Source: a virus. Taken from it: 64,000 nucleotides of DNA. The stretch lies in the IMG/VR virus record IMGVR_UViG_3300032294_002710, positions 1-64,000 of that record; one strand, written 5' to 3'. The notes beneath the pieces were generated by a model that did no database searches, had not been told where the DNA came from, and saw only the letters and a list, made by a program, of their open reading frames with translations. The first letter of the stretch is position 1. Each line of letters starts with the position of its first letter. Both the position numbers and the translations under genes were made by a program. Below are positions 54,243 to 61,334 of this stretch, in pieces.

Positions 54243-54743
54243 ATGATAAACTCTTTTACAGGAAGATATAGATTTCTTTCAAATTTCTATCCAGTTGAAA
54301 TAGAACACCAAGGTATTAAATACCCATCAGTTGAACATTATTATGTTGCTATGAAGATTAAAAATGATCAACAAATTGATGGTAAATTTATAACCATGAT
54401 AGATTGTAGAGAAATGATTGCTAAAATACCCGATGCTGGTAAAGCGAAACAATTTGGTAAATTTCTTAAATTGAGAAAAGATTGGGAAGATGTCAAATTA
54501 GATGTTATGCTTTGGGGAATTAGAGAAAAGTTTAAAAATGAAGAACTTAAACAATTGTTAAATGAAACAGGAGATGAGGAATTAGTTGAAGGTAATTTTT
54601 GGGGTGATAAATTTTGGGGCGTTAGTTCTGGTGAAGGTGAGAATCATCTTGGTAAAATTTTAATGAGAGTTAGAGAAGAGGTTAGACAAGTAAATAAGAA
54701 GCCCTCACTTGAAGAGTTTCTAAAAAATAGAAATAAAGAATGA
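54243..54743 (+). CDS. NADAR (YbiA-like) ADP-ribose glycosidase-family protein
   Basis: 166 residues. FLSNFYPVEIEHQGIKYPSVEHYYVAMK, IPDAGKAKQFGKFLKLRKDW, VMLWGIREKF and NFWGDKFWGVSSGEGENHLGKILMRVR are all hallmarks of the NADAR fold, including the conserved Glu in SVEH and the WGD...WG motif. Family members cleave N-glycosidic bonds of riboflavin intermediates or of ADP-ribosylated guanine in DNA, and some counter DarT-type toxins. In a phage it may undo anti-phage ADP-ribosylation of its DNA. Its TGA overlaps the next ATG, so it is coupled to the DNA methylase. Confidence 0.88.
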   Translation: MINSFTGRYRFLSNFYPVEIEHQGIKYPSVEHYYVAMKIKNDQQIDGKFITMIDCREMIAKIPDAGKAKQFGKFLKLRKDWEDVKLDVMLWGIREKFKNEELKQLLNETGDEELVEGNFWGDKFWGVSSGEGENHLGKILMRVREEVRQVNKKPSLEEFLKNRNKE

Positions 54744-55693
54744 GTATTATAAGTTATTTTGGAGGTAAATCCTCTAACACATTTATTGATTTTATCAATA
54801 AACAAATTCCAAAAGATGGTTCTGTAAAAACCTATTTAGAACCGTTCTCTGGTTCTATGGGGACTTATATGGATGATGATAATATGACATTTGATACTGT
54901 CATCTATAATGATAAAAATCGTCACCAGGTGAATCTTTTTAAGTGTTGTTCAGAACCTGAAAAATTTGTTACATATTTAGAAAATTTATCAAAACCATTT
55001 AATCTACTTTATACAGATTTAAAAGATCCATTAAAGAAATGGGATTTCTATAAAGGTATCTATAAAGAGTATATTAAAAACTCATTTTTAGATGATATGA
55101 ATTTTGAAATTGGTGATTTTGAAAAGGCTGCTATTTATGCTTTTCTTATCACATCGGCTCATAATTCTGTTTATCCAAGAGGAGCTGGGTTTAATGGATA
55201 TAAGAAAGATAAAGATAGATTGAAGTTAGAAGTTTTAATTAAGAAGTTGAAACAAAACACATATACTAAAAAACTGCAATCAATTACAGAGTTCAATAAT
55301 ATCGACTTTGAAGAACTTATTTTAAAATATGATTCTGAAGACACTTATCTTTATTTAGATCCACCATATGCTCGTTTTGATGAGACTAAGGGAGAAGATG
55401 ATGCTAAAAGATTGTTTTGGTATGGCGCTGATAAAGATGGTGTTTTTGGACCGGCTTCTCATAGAAGATTATTGGAATTATTAAAGACAACTAAATGTAG
55501 ATGGTCACTTTCATACTATTATTTTCCACTTTTAGAGGAATTATTACCAAGAGACAAATATCGTTGGACACAAAAAGAAGTTTTTAGAAGCTCTGCACAA
55601 GGTGGTAATAATTCAGATCTTAAAAAAGAACAGGCTAAAGGTGTTGAATTACTTATCATGAACTATGATGAGAATTTTAAAAAATTAAGTTAA
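54740..55693 (+). CDS. DNA N6-adenine methyltransferase, D12/Dam class
   Basis: 317 residues. ISYFGGKSSNTFIDFI is the N-terminal Dam motif (FxGxK, AdoMet binding), YLEPFSGSMGTYM the FxGxG-like motif I, YLYLDPPYARFD the catalytic DPPY motif IV, and AFLITSAHNSVYPRGAGFNGY the N-terminal-side recognition segment. It is likely to methylate adenine in the phage's own DNA, protecting it from restriction. The coupled NADAR gene upstream suggests a shared DNA-protection theme. The specificity (GATC or other) is not visible. Confidence 0.85.
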   Translation: MSIISYFGGKSSNTFIDFINKQIPKDGSVKTYLEPFSGSMGTYMDDDNMTFDTVIYNDKNRHQVNLFKCCSEPEKFVTYLENLSKPFNLLYTDLKDPLKKWDFYKGIYKEYIKNSFLDDMNFEIGDFEKAAIYAFLITSAHNSVYPRGAGFNGYKKDKDRLKLEVLIKKLKQNTYTKKLQSITEFNNIDFEELILKYDSEDTYLYLDPPYARFDETKGEDDAKRLFWYGADKDGVFGPASHRRLLELLKTTKCRWSLSYYYFPLLEELLPRDKYRWTQKEVFRSSAQGGNNSDLKKEQAKGVELLIMNYDENFKKLS

Positions 55694-55697
55694 TTAA

Positions 55698-56447
55698 ATG
55701 GACTTTCAAGGATATTTTAATACCGTTTTTAAAAATGTAAAATTTGAAGGATTAGAAAATTTTAATCTATCATCATTTGATCTTTATGAAAAAAGTTCAA
55801 TACAAATTTCTTTACCACCATCTGTGTCTGAGAATGAGGAGTTTTATTTAAACTCTCTATTTGAGACTATTAGAAATCAGATCTCATTAGATGCTCAAAA
55901 AAGGATTTTAGAATCTATTCATAAAAATCCATCAATGTATTTTATTGATATTATGAATTCGCAAGAGAAGTCTAAAAGTAATTTACTTACAGACTATGAT
56001 ACACATGTGTCTTTAGTTAGAGGAATAACATCTCAAATATTGAGACTTAATATTAAAAATATAGTTTCTAATGGTAAGATTCTATCTGAGTATATTGTAG
56101 ATTCTCCGGCTTTTTCACAAGAACCATTAAGTAATAAATTATCAACATCTAATACATTTACTAAGTATGGTAAATTAATTAATATTAATGTCTATATGGA
56201 TTCATTTATGAAATGGAATGATGATTTTATACTTTCTTATGATGATATCTATTATCATATAAAAGATCTGAGTCTTGATATTATTAGTGATTCAAGATTT
56301 GCTCCTCTTTTAAAGGTTAGTTTTAATTTTGCATTTAGAGTAGATAATCCGGGTAAAATATGGGTAATTGATAGTATTAGTTCTGGCGGTTATGTTCATT
56401 ATAAGTCAACTTTAAGAGATAAAAAGATTGATAGTCTATTGGATTAG
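55698..56447 (+). CDS. Hypothetical protein, 249 aa
   Basis: A soluble protein, four bases behind the methylase gene, with alternating strands and helices (DFQGYFNTVFKNVKFEGLENF, GKLININVYMDSFMKWNDDF, LLKVSFNFAFRVDNPGKIWV). It has the look of a virion assembly protein, but I find no specific family motif. The stop is followed by an AT-rich gap with a new promoter-like element. Confidence 0.55.
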   Translation: MDFQGYFNTVFKNVKFEGLENFNLSSFDLYEKSSIQISLPPSVSENEEFYLNSLFETIRNQISLDAQKRILESIHKNPSMYFIDIMNSQEKSKSNLLTDYDTHVSLVRGITSQILRLNIKNIVSNGKILSEYIVDSPAFSQEPLSNKLSTSNTFTKYGKLININVYMDSFMKWNDDFILSYDDIYYHIKDLSLDIISDSRFAPLLKVSFNFAFRVDNPGKIWVIDSISSGGYVHYKSTLRDKKIDSLLD

Positions 56448-56467
56448 CAATATTCTTATTTTTAGAA

Positions 56468-56478
56468 TTAATATATAA
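56468..56478 (+). promoter_or_regulatory. TTAATATATAA promoter-like element, long spacing
   Basis: Exact TTAATATATAA, 18 bases before the ATG at 56497. Confidence 0.6.
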
Positions 56479-56496
56479 AAAAATAAAATTACTAAA

Positions 56497-56784
56497 ATGA
56501 TAATTAAGAAGTTTAACGAGTCACAAGATAGTGGAAATGAACTCGAAATGTATTTAGCAGATCTAAAAAAATTAGGATTTGAGGTTAAATATCGTGTTTT
56601 ACAAGGACTTAATGGCACATCAATAAGAGCTACTAAAAGAGATTGTGATTTTAATGCATCTGTTGATGCTTATAAATCTTTATATAACAAATTAGAAAGT
56701 AGTGATAAATATAGTTTTATAAATAATTCTATTAATTTTAATTATGGAACATGCCGTATCTCAATGGATATGAAAAATAAATAA
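56497..56784 (+). CDS. Small protein with capsid-targeting-like N-terminus, 95 aa
   Basis: MIIKKFNESQDSGNELE matches the signature, with F-N-E as the candidate cleavage site. It is followed by a compact alpha/beta domain (YLADLKKLGFEVKYRVLQGL...INFNYGTCRISMDM). A single gene between its own promoter-like element and a terminator. Function unknown. Confidence 0.55.
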   Translation: MIIKKFNESQDSGNELEMYLADLKKLGFEVKYRVLQGLNGTSIRATKRDCDFNASVDAYKSLYNKLESSDKYSFINNSINFNYGTCRISMDMKNK

Positions 56785-56811
56785 CCACCTTAGAGTTTTA
56801 TTACTAAATAT

Positions 56812-56842
56812 AAAAAAAGGGAGATGAAAATCTCCCTTTTTT
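56812..56842. terminator. Bidirectional intrinsic terminator
   Basis: AAAGGGAGAT (56816-56825) pairs with ATCTCCCTTT (56830-56839) around GAAA, with A and T flanks, between convergent genes. Confidence 0.88.
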
Positions 56843-56865
56843 GTATAATAACTTTGTATTTAATA

Positions 56866-57306
56866 TTAGAATCCATTTTCATTTAAAGCCTCTTGTATTG
56901 CAGCTCTAAGAGATGCATGGTGATCATTATCACCTTCATCAAATCCAATTGATTTATCATTGTTTATATCATCGATAAATTCTTGTATAGCCACTTTTAG
57001 AGTTTCTGAGAACTTCTCATAGGCTACAGACTCTTTGATACCACTAAGTACACTTTCCTCAATATGTGATTCCTCGATTGCGTCAATTTTATCTTCGATA
57101 TATCCAGGATTTAAATAATCTATTTTATGAGTTACTTTATTATACTTAGCTCTTGGATTACCAATTAGTTGTTGTCTTTCAGAATTTGGCTTATTCTGTC
57201 TTTTAATTTTCTTTAATTCTGCTTCTTCAGCGTCTTTATTGAAGTCTTTAAAATTAACTACTTTTCTGTTAACATTAAATGTTGGTGTATTATCTTTGTA
57301 AGTCAT
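56866..57306 (-). CDS. Hypothetical acidic helical protein, 146 aa
   Basis: Start set at the ATG ending at 57306 (MTYKDNTPTFNVNRK), 18 bases after a promoter-like element; the two further codons begin with TTG. A Lys-rich, then Glu-rich helical protein (DAIEESHIEESVLSGIKES) ending SLRAAIQEALNENGF. No family recognised. The composition is like core or internal proteins. Confidence 0.55.
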   Translation of the reverse strand: MTYKDNTPTFNVNRKVVNFKDFNKDAEEAELKKIKRQNKPNSERQQLIGNPRAKYNKVTHKIDYLNPGYIEDKIDAIEESHIEESVLSGIKESVAYEKFSETLKVAIQEFIDDINNDKSIGFDEGDNDHHASLRAAIQEALNENGF

Positions 57307-57324
57307 AATCAATATTAGATTTTT

Positions 57325-57335
57325 TTATATATTAA
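57325..57335 (-). promoter_or_regulatory. TTAATATATAA promoter-like element, long spacing
   Basis: Exact minus-strand TTAATATATAA, 18 bases before the ATG at 57306. Confidence 0.6.
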
Positions 57336-57351
57336 ATTTTAATACTATTTT

Positions 57352-58557
57352 TTAATAGTCATCATCTTCCCAATGTTCATCATCATCTCCATCACCGTCA
57401 TCATCCCATATTATAGTTTCACATCCTGTGAAGCTACTATTGCTTATTTTTCCAGTATTTCTATCCCAGTATCTCATAGTGTCAACTGATGGGTATGAAT
57501 CATATCCACTTGGTTTTACTTTTGTATAGGCTACCCAGGTATCTCTATGTGATTCTTCTCTTACAATGAATCCTTTAGCTTTTGCATACTCTTTAAATAC
57601 ATTTTTATCAGAGTCTTTACTCACATATATGTAGTCCATTAGTTTTTTACCATCTTCTAAGTTCCAAAGTAGTGCACGACCAATAATTTTATTAGGTTGA
57701 TCAAATGATTTAAGTATTAATAGACTAACAGTATCTGGATTGTCGATATAGATTTCCAACCAATCTCTTCTACCAACTGCCTGACAAGATGATCCTAAAT
57801 TACCCATTCTTGGGAACTCATAATTTTCTCTTTTATACCAGAAGTATAGTTCCTCACCGTTTACTATTTCAAATCTTGAGAAAACATCGTTCATAACTGA
57901 TAATATTCCTCTAAATTCGTTTACAAAAACCTCGATTTCAGCATCTGTAAACTTTAAACTCTTCGCATTTAATAGTGATCTAATGGCTCTACCAACTCTA
58001 ATTTCTTGTCTACTAGTTGTGAATATTTTTTTCTTAATTTCTTCACGAGCATCTTTTAACCTTTCTGCATTATACACACCTTCACCATTTTCAAACTTAA
58101 CATAACACCAGGTTTTATTAGTTTTAACTGATAGCCATTTTGAAATAACTTCACCGACTTCTGTTCTATTTGGTTGGTATACCGGTGTTCCGATTGGTGG
58201 CGCCTCATATCCAAGTCTTTTGAAAATATTTTGATTACCTTCTGTGTTTGTTAACCAAGCTCCTCTATTTCCTGTCCAATTTACTAATTCTTTATCATTT
58301 CTTAAAAGTGCTTGAGCTGCTCTATCATTCGTAAATGTTACTATATTATCATTATCTATTTTAACATCAAAGAAGTTAGCTGTTACATCCAAATCTTGAT
58401 TTTCGATTTCTATTAGAGATTTAGCGATGTTGTTATCTTTCATTTTAGAAAGTACATTCTTAAACTTAGGCGAGTAAACAACATTCGACTCAAGAAGTAA
58501 ATTTTCTAATAGTATTCTTTCGGATATAAATTCTCTGTATTCTAAAACTAATTTCAT
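57352..58557 (-). CDS. Conserved phage protein with capsid-targeting-like N-terminus, 401 aa
   Basis: The N-terminus MKLVLEYREFISERILLEN is the closest in this window to the T4 sequence MKTYQEFIAE, with FISE in place of FIAE. In the C-terminal half, FPRMGNLGSSCQAVGRRDWLEIYIDNPDTVSLLIL, KIIGRALLWNLEDGKKLMDYIYV and VFKEYAKAKGFIVREES form a module that I associate with large DNA phages and viruses (SCM..Y..NP..LLil....GRALLW..FMDRIY), without known activity. It ends in a dense Asp/Glu tail. The module and targeting-like start make it a candidate injected protein (inference). Confidence 0.6.
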   Translation of the reverse strand: MKLVLEYREFISERILLENLLLESNVVYSPKFKNVLSKMKDNNIAKSLIEIENQDLDVTANFFDVKIDNDNIVTFTNDRAAQALLRNDKELVNWTGNRGAWLTNTEGNQNIFKRLGYEAPPIGTPVYQPNRTEVGEVISKWLSVKTNKTWCYVKFENGEGVYNAERLKDAREEIKKKIFTTSRQEIRVGRAIRSLLNAKSLKFTDAEIEVFVNEFRGILSVMNDVFSRFEIVNGEELYFWYKRENYEFPRMGNLGSSCQAVGRRDWLEIYIDNPDTVSLLILKSFDQPNKIIGRALLWNLEDGKKLMDYIYVSKDSDKNVFKEYAKAKGFIVREESHRDTWVAYTKVKPSGYDSYPSVDTMRYWDRNTGKISNSSFTGCETIIWDDDGDGDDDEHWEDDDY

Positions 58558-58588
58558 ATAGATATATATTATTTTTATATTTGCATTT

Positions 58589-59047
58589 ATGAACGCTCAT
58601 AAAAAATTACGAGAACTTGGTTTTAAAAAGACCAATTTTTATAAGCCAGGTTATGACCCTGAGACTTATGAATCTTGTATGCTTTTAGATGAGTATGATA
58701 CTAAATGGGAAACAGTTAATGGTAAAAGAGTTTCAGTAAAAGTTAATAAGATACATCCTAAATCAGATTCATTTTGGGTTTTAAAGTATAATGAAAATTA
58801 TATACTTTGGTGTTATGTGAAGTCACATCAAATAGACAAAATATGGGTAGAGAATAAATTAGGAAAGAGTCGAAGTAAAAGTAGGTTGTTATATTATGGT
58901 GTTGGTTCGGGTGATGATAGGTTAAAAATGGTTTTTGATTATAATAACAGGGAATCAAATCCATTACAAGGTAAAAATCAAATTATGAATTTACTACCTA
59001 AAGAAGTAAAAAGAGATTTCTTACTTGAACAACTTTTTGGATTTTAA
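58589..59047 (+). CDS. Hypothetical protein, 152 aa
   Basis: A soluble protein starting MNAHKKLRELGFKKTNFYKPG, with a basic end. TATATTTG at 58576-58583 lies just before the ATG, but without a TTTG 20 bases upstream. It is divergent from the gene at 58557. The stop is 116 bases before the release-factor gene, whose promoter overlaps the end of this gene. No family recognised. Confidence 0.55.
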   Translation: MNAHKKLRELGFKKTNFYKPGYDPETYESCMLLDEYDTKWETVNGKRVSVKVNKIHPKSDSFWVLKYNENYILWCYVKSHQIDKIWVENKLGKSRSKSRLLYYGVGSGDDRLKMVFDYNNRESNPLQGKNQIMNLLPKEVKRDFLLEQLFGF

Positions 59048-59067
59048 TATATAATATTGTATATTTG
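59036..59067 (+). promoter_or_regulatory. Bacteroidota-type promoter of the release-factor gene
   Basis: TTTG at 59036-59039, 20 bases, TATATTTG at 59060-59067: the same boxes and the same spacing as for the tmRNA gene. A phage-type AATATATAA (59046-59054) overlaps it, as it does upstream of the tmRNA. The leader to the ATG is about 90 bases. Confidence 0.7.
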
Positions 59068-59105
59068 TACTATGTTTAAAATTTGACTACATAATTATTA
59101 GCGTC

Positions 59106-59127
59106 TGTGAGTAAAAATCTACTCACA
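59106..59127 (+). promoter_or_regulatory. Leader hairpin upstream of the release-factor gene
   Basis: TGTGAGT (59106-59112) pairs with ACTCACA (59121-59127), 8-base loop. It is not followed by a clean T run, so it may be a regulatory leader hairpin instead of a terminator. Confidence 0.45.
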
Positions 59128-59163
59128 AACAATTTTATTGTCTAAAAAATAAAAATAATAATT

Positions 59164-59841
59164 ATGGAACAAATCATTATAGAAATAAGAGCCGCTGAAG
59201 GTGGACAAGATTCAAAACTACTTGTTGAAGATTTAAGAGATATCTATCTCAAAACTGCTAGAGTTAATAACTTTGATTATAAAGTTACTAATCGTGATGG
59301 ATTTACATCAATTTGACTGACTGGTCAGGGAGTTAAATCACTTTTTAAAAACGAAAGTGGTCCTCATCGTTGGTTAAGAATTCCACCAACTGAGAAGAGA
59401 GGTCGAACACAAACTTCAATTATCACTGTTGCACTAACCGATCCTAATGATAAATTAGATTTCAGGTTTAATCGAAATGAGGTTATAAAACAATATACTC
59501 GTAGTAGCGGAAAAGGTGGACAGAATGTTAATCGTAGATCTACCTGTGTTCAATTAACCCATGTACCAACTGGTATTCAAGTTAAATGTCAGGATCAAAG
59601 AGATCAAAGTAAAAATGAGGAATTAGCTTGGATTCGTATTGAAGAGAAACTTAGAATAATACATGATGATTCTCAAAGTAAGACTATTTATCAAAATCGT
59701 TTTGATCAAGTTGGTACTGGTTCAAGATCGGATAAAAAAAGATCATATAGGATCAAAGAGAATTTGGTAGTTGATCATGAGACTGGTAAAACCTGCACAT
59801 TTACTGACTTCTTAAAGGGAAGAATTGATTTATTGTCCTAA
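59164..59841 (+). CDS. Peptide chain release factor lacking domain 1, interrupted by an in-frame UGA
   Basis: From ATG 59164 one frame gives MEQIIIEIRAAEGGQDSKLLVEDL..., the start of release-factor domain 2. TGA occurs at codon 51 (59314-59316). The same frame then continues LTGQGVKSLFKNESGPHRW, RIPPTEKRGRTQTS, SSGKGGQNVNRRST and so on to TAA. GGQ is residues 118-120 and the P-x-T tripeptide (RF1-type, UAA/UAG reading) is 74-76. Total 225 residues including the UGA position, with no room for N-terminal domain 1. Against RF1/RF2 the UGA replaces one strand residue (Lys of IAKISG), so nothing else is missing. Neither a +1 nor a -1 shift bypasses it. Readthrough, editing or a pseudogene are the options. 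Sequence conservation on both sides favours function. Confidence 0.85.
59311..59338 (+). other. Hairpin containing the in-frame UGA
   Basis: AUUUGACU (59311-59318) can pair with AGUUAAAU (59331-59338) in eight pairs (one G-U), placing the UGA codon inside the 5' arm. GA-UC adds two inner pairs around CUGG. Alternatively CUGA (59317-59320) pairs with UCAG (59325-59328) right behind the UGA. The UGA is followed by C, the leakiest context. Confidence 0.45.
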
Positions 59842-60582
59842 TATTAATTTAAACTCCTCTTCATTTTTAAAACTTTTTTTGGTATTATTTTTCCTTTTGG
59901 TTATACAAAGGTTATCAAGTGATGATATTTCTTCTACTTGATAACCTTTTTTAAATCCTTCAAAGATAGAAATCTTGTGGTCTATTGTTGGATATCTTTC
60001 ATCGTTATAGTTAAGATTGAAGTTTATTTTTATATCTTCTCCGTCATAATAATCAAGTCCGTTCCATTCTTCTATTAGTTTCTTCTTATTTCTTTTGGTT
60101 AGATTGTCAATTAGTTTTCTGTATCTGATGTATTCACTCTTTTCGTCTTCAGATATAAAAATATTATTAATTTGAAAGTAATTATTTACAGACTTTGATA
60201 TTTTATCTTTAATTTCTGGATTATCCTCATAGAGTTTTAAAATAGAGTTTCTTATTTTTTCTCTAACTTCTGGTTTTTTTGCGGGATTTTTACCTCCAAT
60301 TTTTGAATCAGAGTATCTCTTTTTCGACTCATCACTTCTTACTTTACCTTTACAAGATAGACCGATTTTATCTTTATGTTCTTTAGATAATTTTTTTCCT
60401 TTGTGTGACTCAGATAGATTTTTCTTATGATCATCAGAAAAAATTTGTCCTTTTTTTACTTCTGATTGCTTTTTGTAGCCACATTTTCTACAAGAGGAGT
60501 TTTTATCATTTGCTATATTTAAAGAGTCCTTTGACTTATAAGTTATCTCGACAAAACATAATGGACAATTTCTTTTATACAT
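59830..60582 (-). CDS. HNH homing endonuclease with NUMOD3-type repeats
   Basis: 250 residues. An N-terminal zinc finger (CPLCFVEI...CRKCGYKK) is followed by NUMOD3-like DNA-binding repeats (FSDDHKKNLSESHKGKKLSKEHKDKIG, KGKVRSDESKKRYSDSKIG). The C-terminal HNH domain is YPTIDHKISIFEGF...EISSLDNLCITKRKNNTKK with its His and Asn residues. It converges on the release-factor gene and overlaps its last 12 bases, a typical placement for a free-standing homing endonuclease beside a conserved target gene. Confidence 0.85.
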   Translation of the reverse strand: MYKRNCPLCFVEITYKSKDSLNIANDKNSSCRKCGYKKQSEVKKGQIFSDDHKKNLSESHKGKKLSKEHKDKIGLSCKGKVRSDESKKRYSDSKIGGKNPAKKPEVREKIRNSILKLYEDNPEIKDKISKSVNNYFQINNIFISEDEKSEYIRYRKLIDNLTKRNKKKLIEEWNGLDYYDGEDIKINFNLNYNDERYPTIDHKISIFEGFKKGYQVEEISSLDNLCITKRKNNTKKSFKNEEEFKLILGQ

Positions 60583-60601
60583 AAAAATTATTGATTTATT
60601 T

Positions 60602-60612
60602 TTATATATTAA
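60602..60612 (-). promoter_or_regulatory. TTAATATATAA promoter-like element, long spacing
   Basis: Exact minus-strand TTAATATATAA, 19 bases before the ATG of the homing endonuclease gene. Confidence 0.5.
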
Positions 60613-60644
60613 AATAATTAGGTCAAAAAGTGAATAAAGTCAAA

Positions 60645-61334
60645 TTATTTTTTACTTATTGTGTTTATAATATCTCTCTCACTTTCGGTTTTTTGAATAT
60701 TAAAATCAGTTAAATCAATGTCTCTAATTAGATTTCTGAATTTTCTATCGGTATATGACCAACTATTTGATTTTATAACAATATTGTTGTCTACTAGTCT
60801 AACAGTTGTGTCATTACTAAAATCACTTTTTGCTGCTGAATTTCTACTTTTAATTTCTTTAAAAGTCTGCATTAATTTAATATCACTTCTATCTACTTCG
60901 GTTTCTAATAATATGAATAGGTATATTGCTGGGTTATAGGTTATTGTTCCAACATTTATGTGTAAAAAGCAATTATCGTATCTTTCTGATATTTGATAAA
61001 GCTCTCTAAAAATACTGAATATCTTTTTATCTTTTATAAGATTTCTTTTTCCGAATCTATCTCCTAATTTTACAGTATCTTGAAGTTGGTCTAATTTAAT
61101 TTCTATGCAGAAACAATATTTATCATCATCATAAATTGGCTTATTGTGTAAAATATTTAATACCTTCTCACCAATTTGTCCTCTATCTAAAGCTTGTTTA
61201 CTAAAATACCCTTTATGTAGTTCGTAATTAATTAGTTCATCTCTTAGATCTAATAGTACATCACTAAGATCTTGCTCGTCTTCTTCATGTGCCTCTCTTA
61301 GTAACTCTATGAACTTTAATATTTTATTTTTCAT
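60645..61334 (-). CDS. Hypothetical protein, 229 aa
   Basis: The N-terminus MKNKILKFIELLREAHEE is a longer version of the shared signature (KFIELLRE). The body is alpha/beta (IYDDDKYCFCIEIKLDQL, YDNCFLHINVGTITYNPAIYLFILL) and ends in a basic helix. It overlaps the gene before it by 11 bases and is the last of four minus-strand genes. No motif recognised. Confidence 0.55.
   Translation of the reverse strand: MKNKILKFIELLREAHEEDEQDLSDVLLDLRDELINYELHKGYFSKQALDRGQIGEKVLNILHNKPIYDDDKYCFCIEIKLDQLQDTVKLGDRFGKRNLIKDKKIFSIFRELYQISERYDNCFLHINVGTITYNPAIYLFILLETEVDRSDIKLMQTFKEIKSRNSAAKSDFSNDTTVRLVDNNIVIKSNSWSYTDRKFRNLIRDIDLTDFNIQKTESERDIINTISKK

Noticed and set aside
59311-59330. prfB-style +1 frameshift at ATT TGA C in the release-factor gene
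   Set aside because: The +1 frame reads GAC TGA and stops at once, and the -1 frame stops after seven codons. The downstream homology is in the original frame.
59299-59331. T4 gene 60-type ribosome bypass between matched GGA codons
   Set aside because: It would delete residues that align with conserved release-factor positions (LTGQG with ISGDG), and the first GGA is not next to the stop. Kept only as a remote alternative.
59164-59841. Genome-wide reassignment of UGA to Trp
   Set aside because: At least eight other genes here end in TGA with overlapping starts (ATGA or GTGA), and all long structural genes are open without in-frame TGA.
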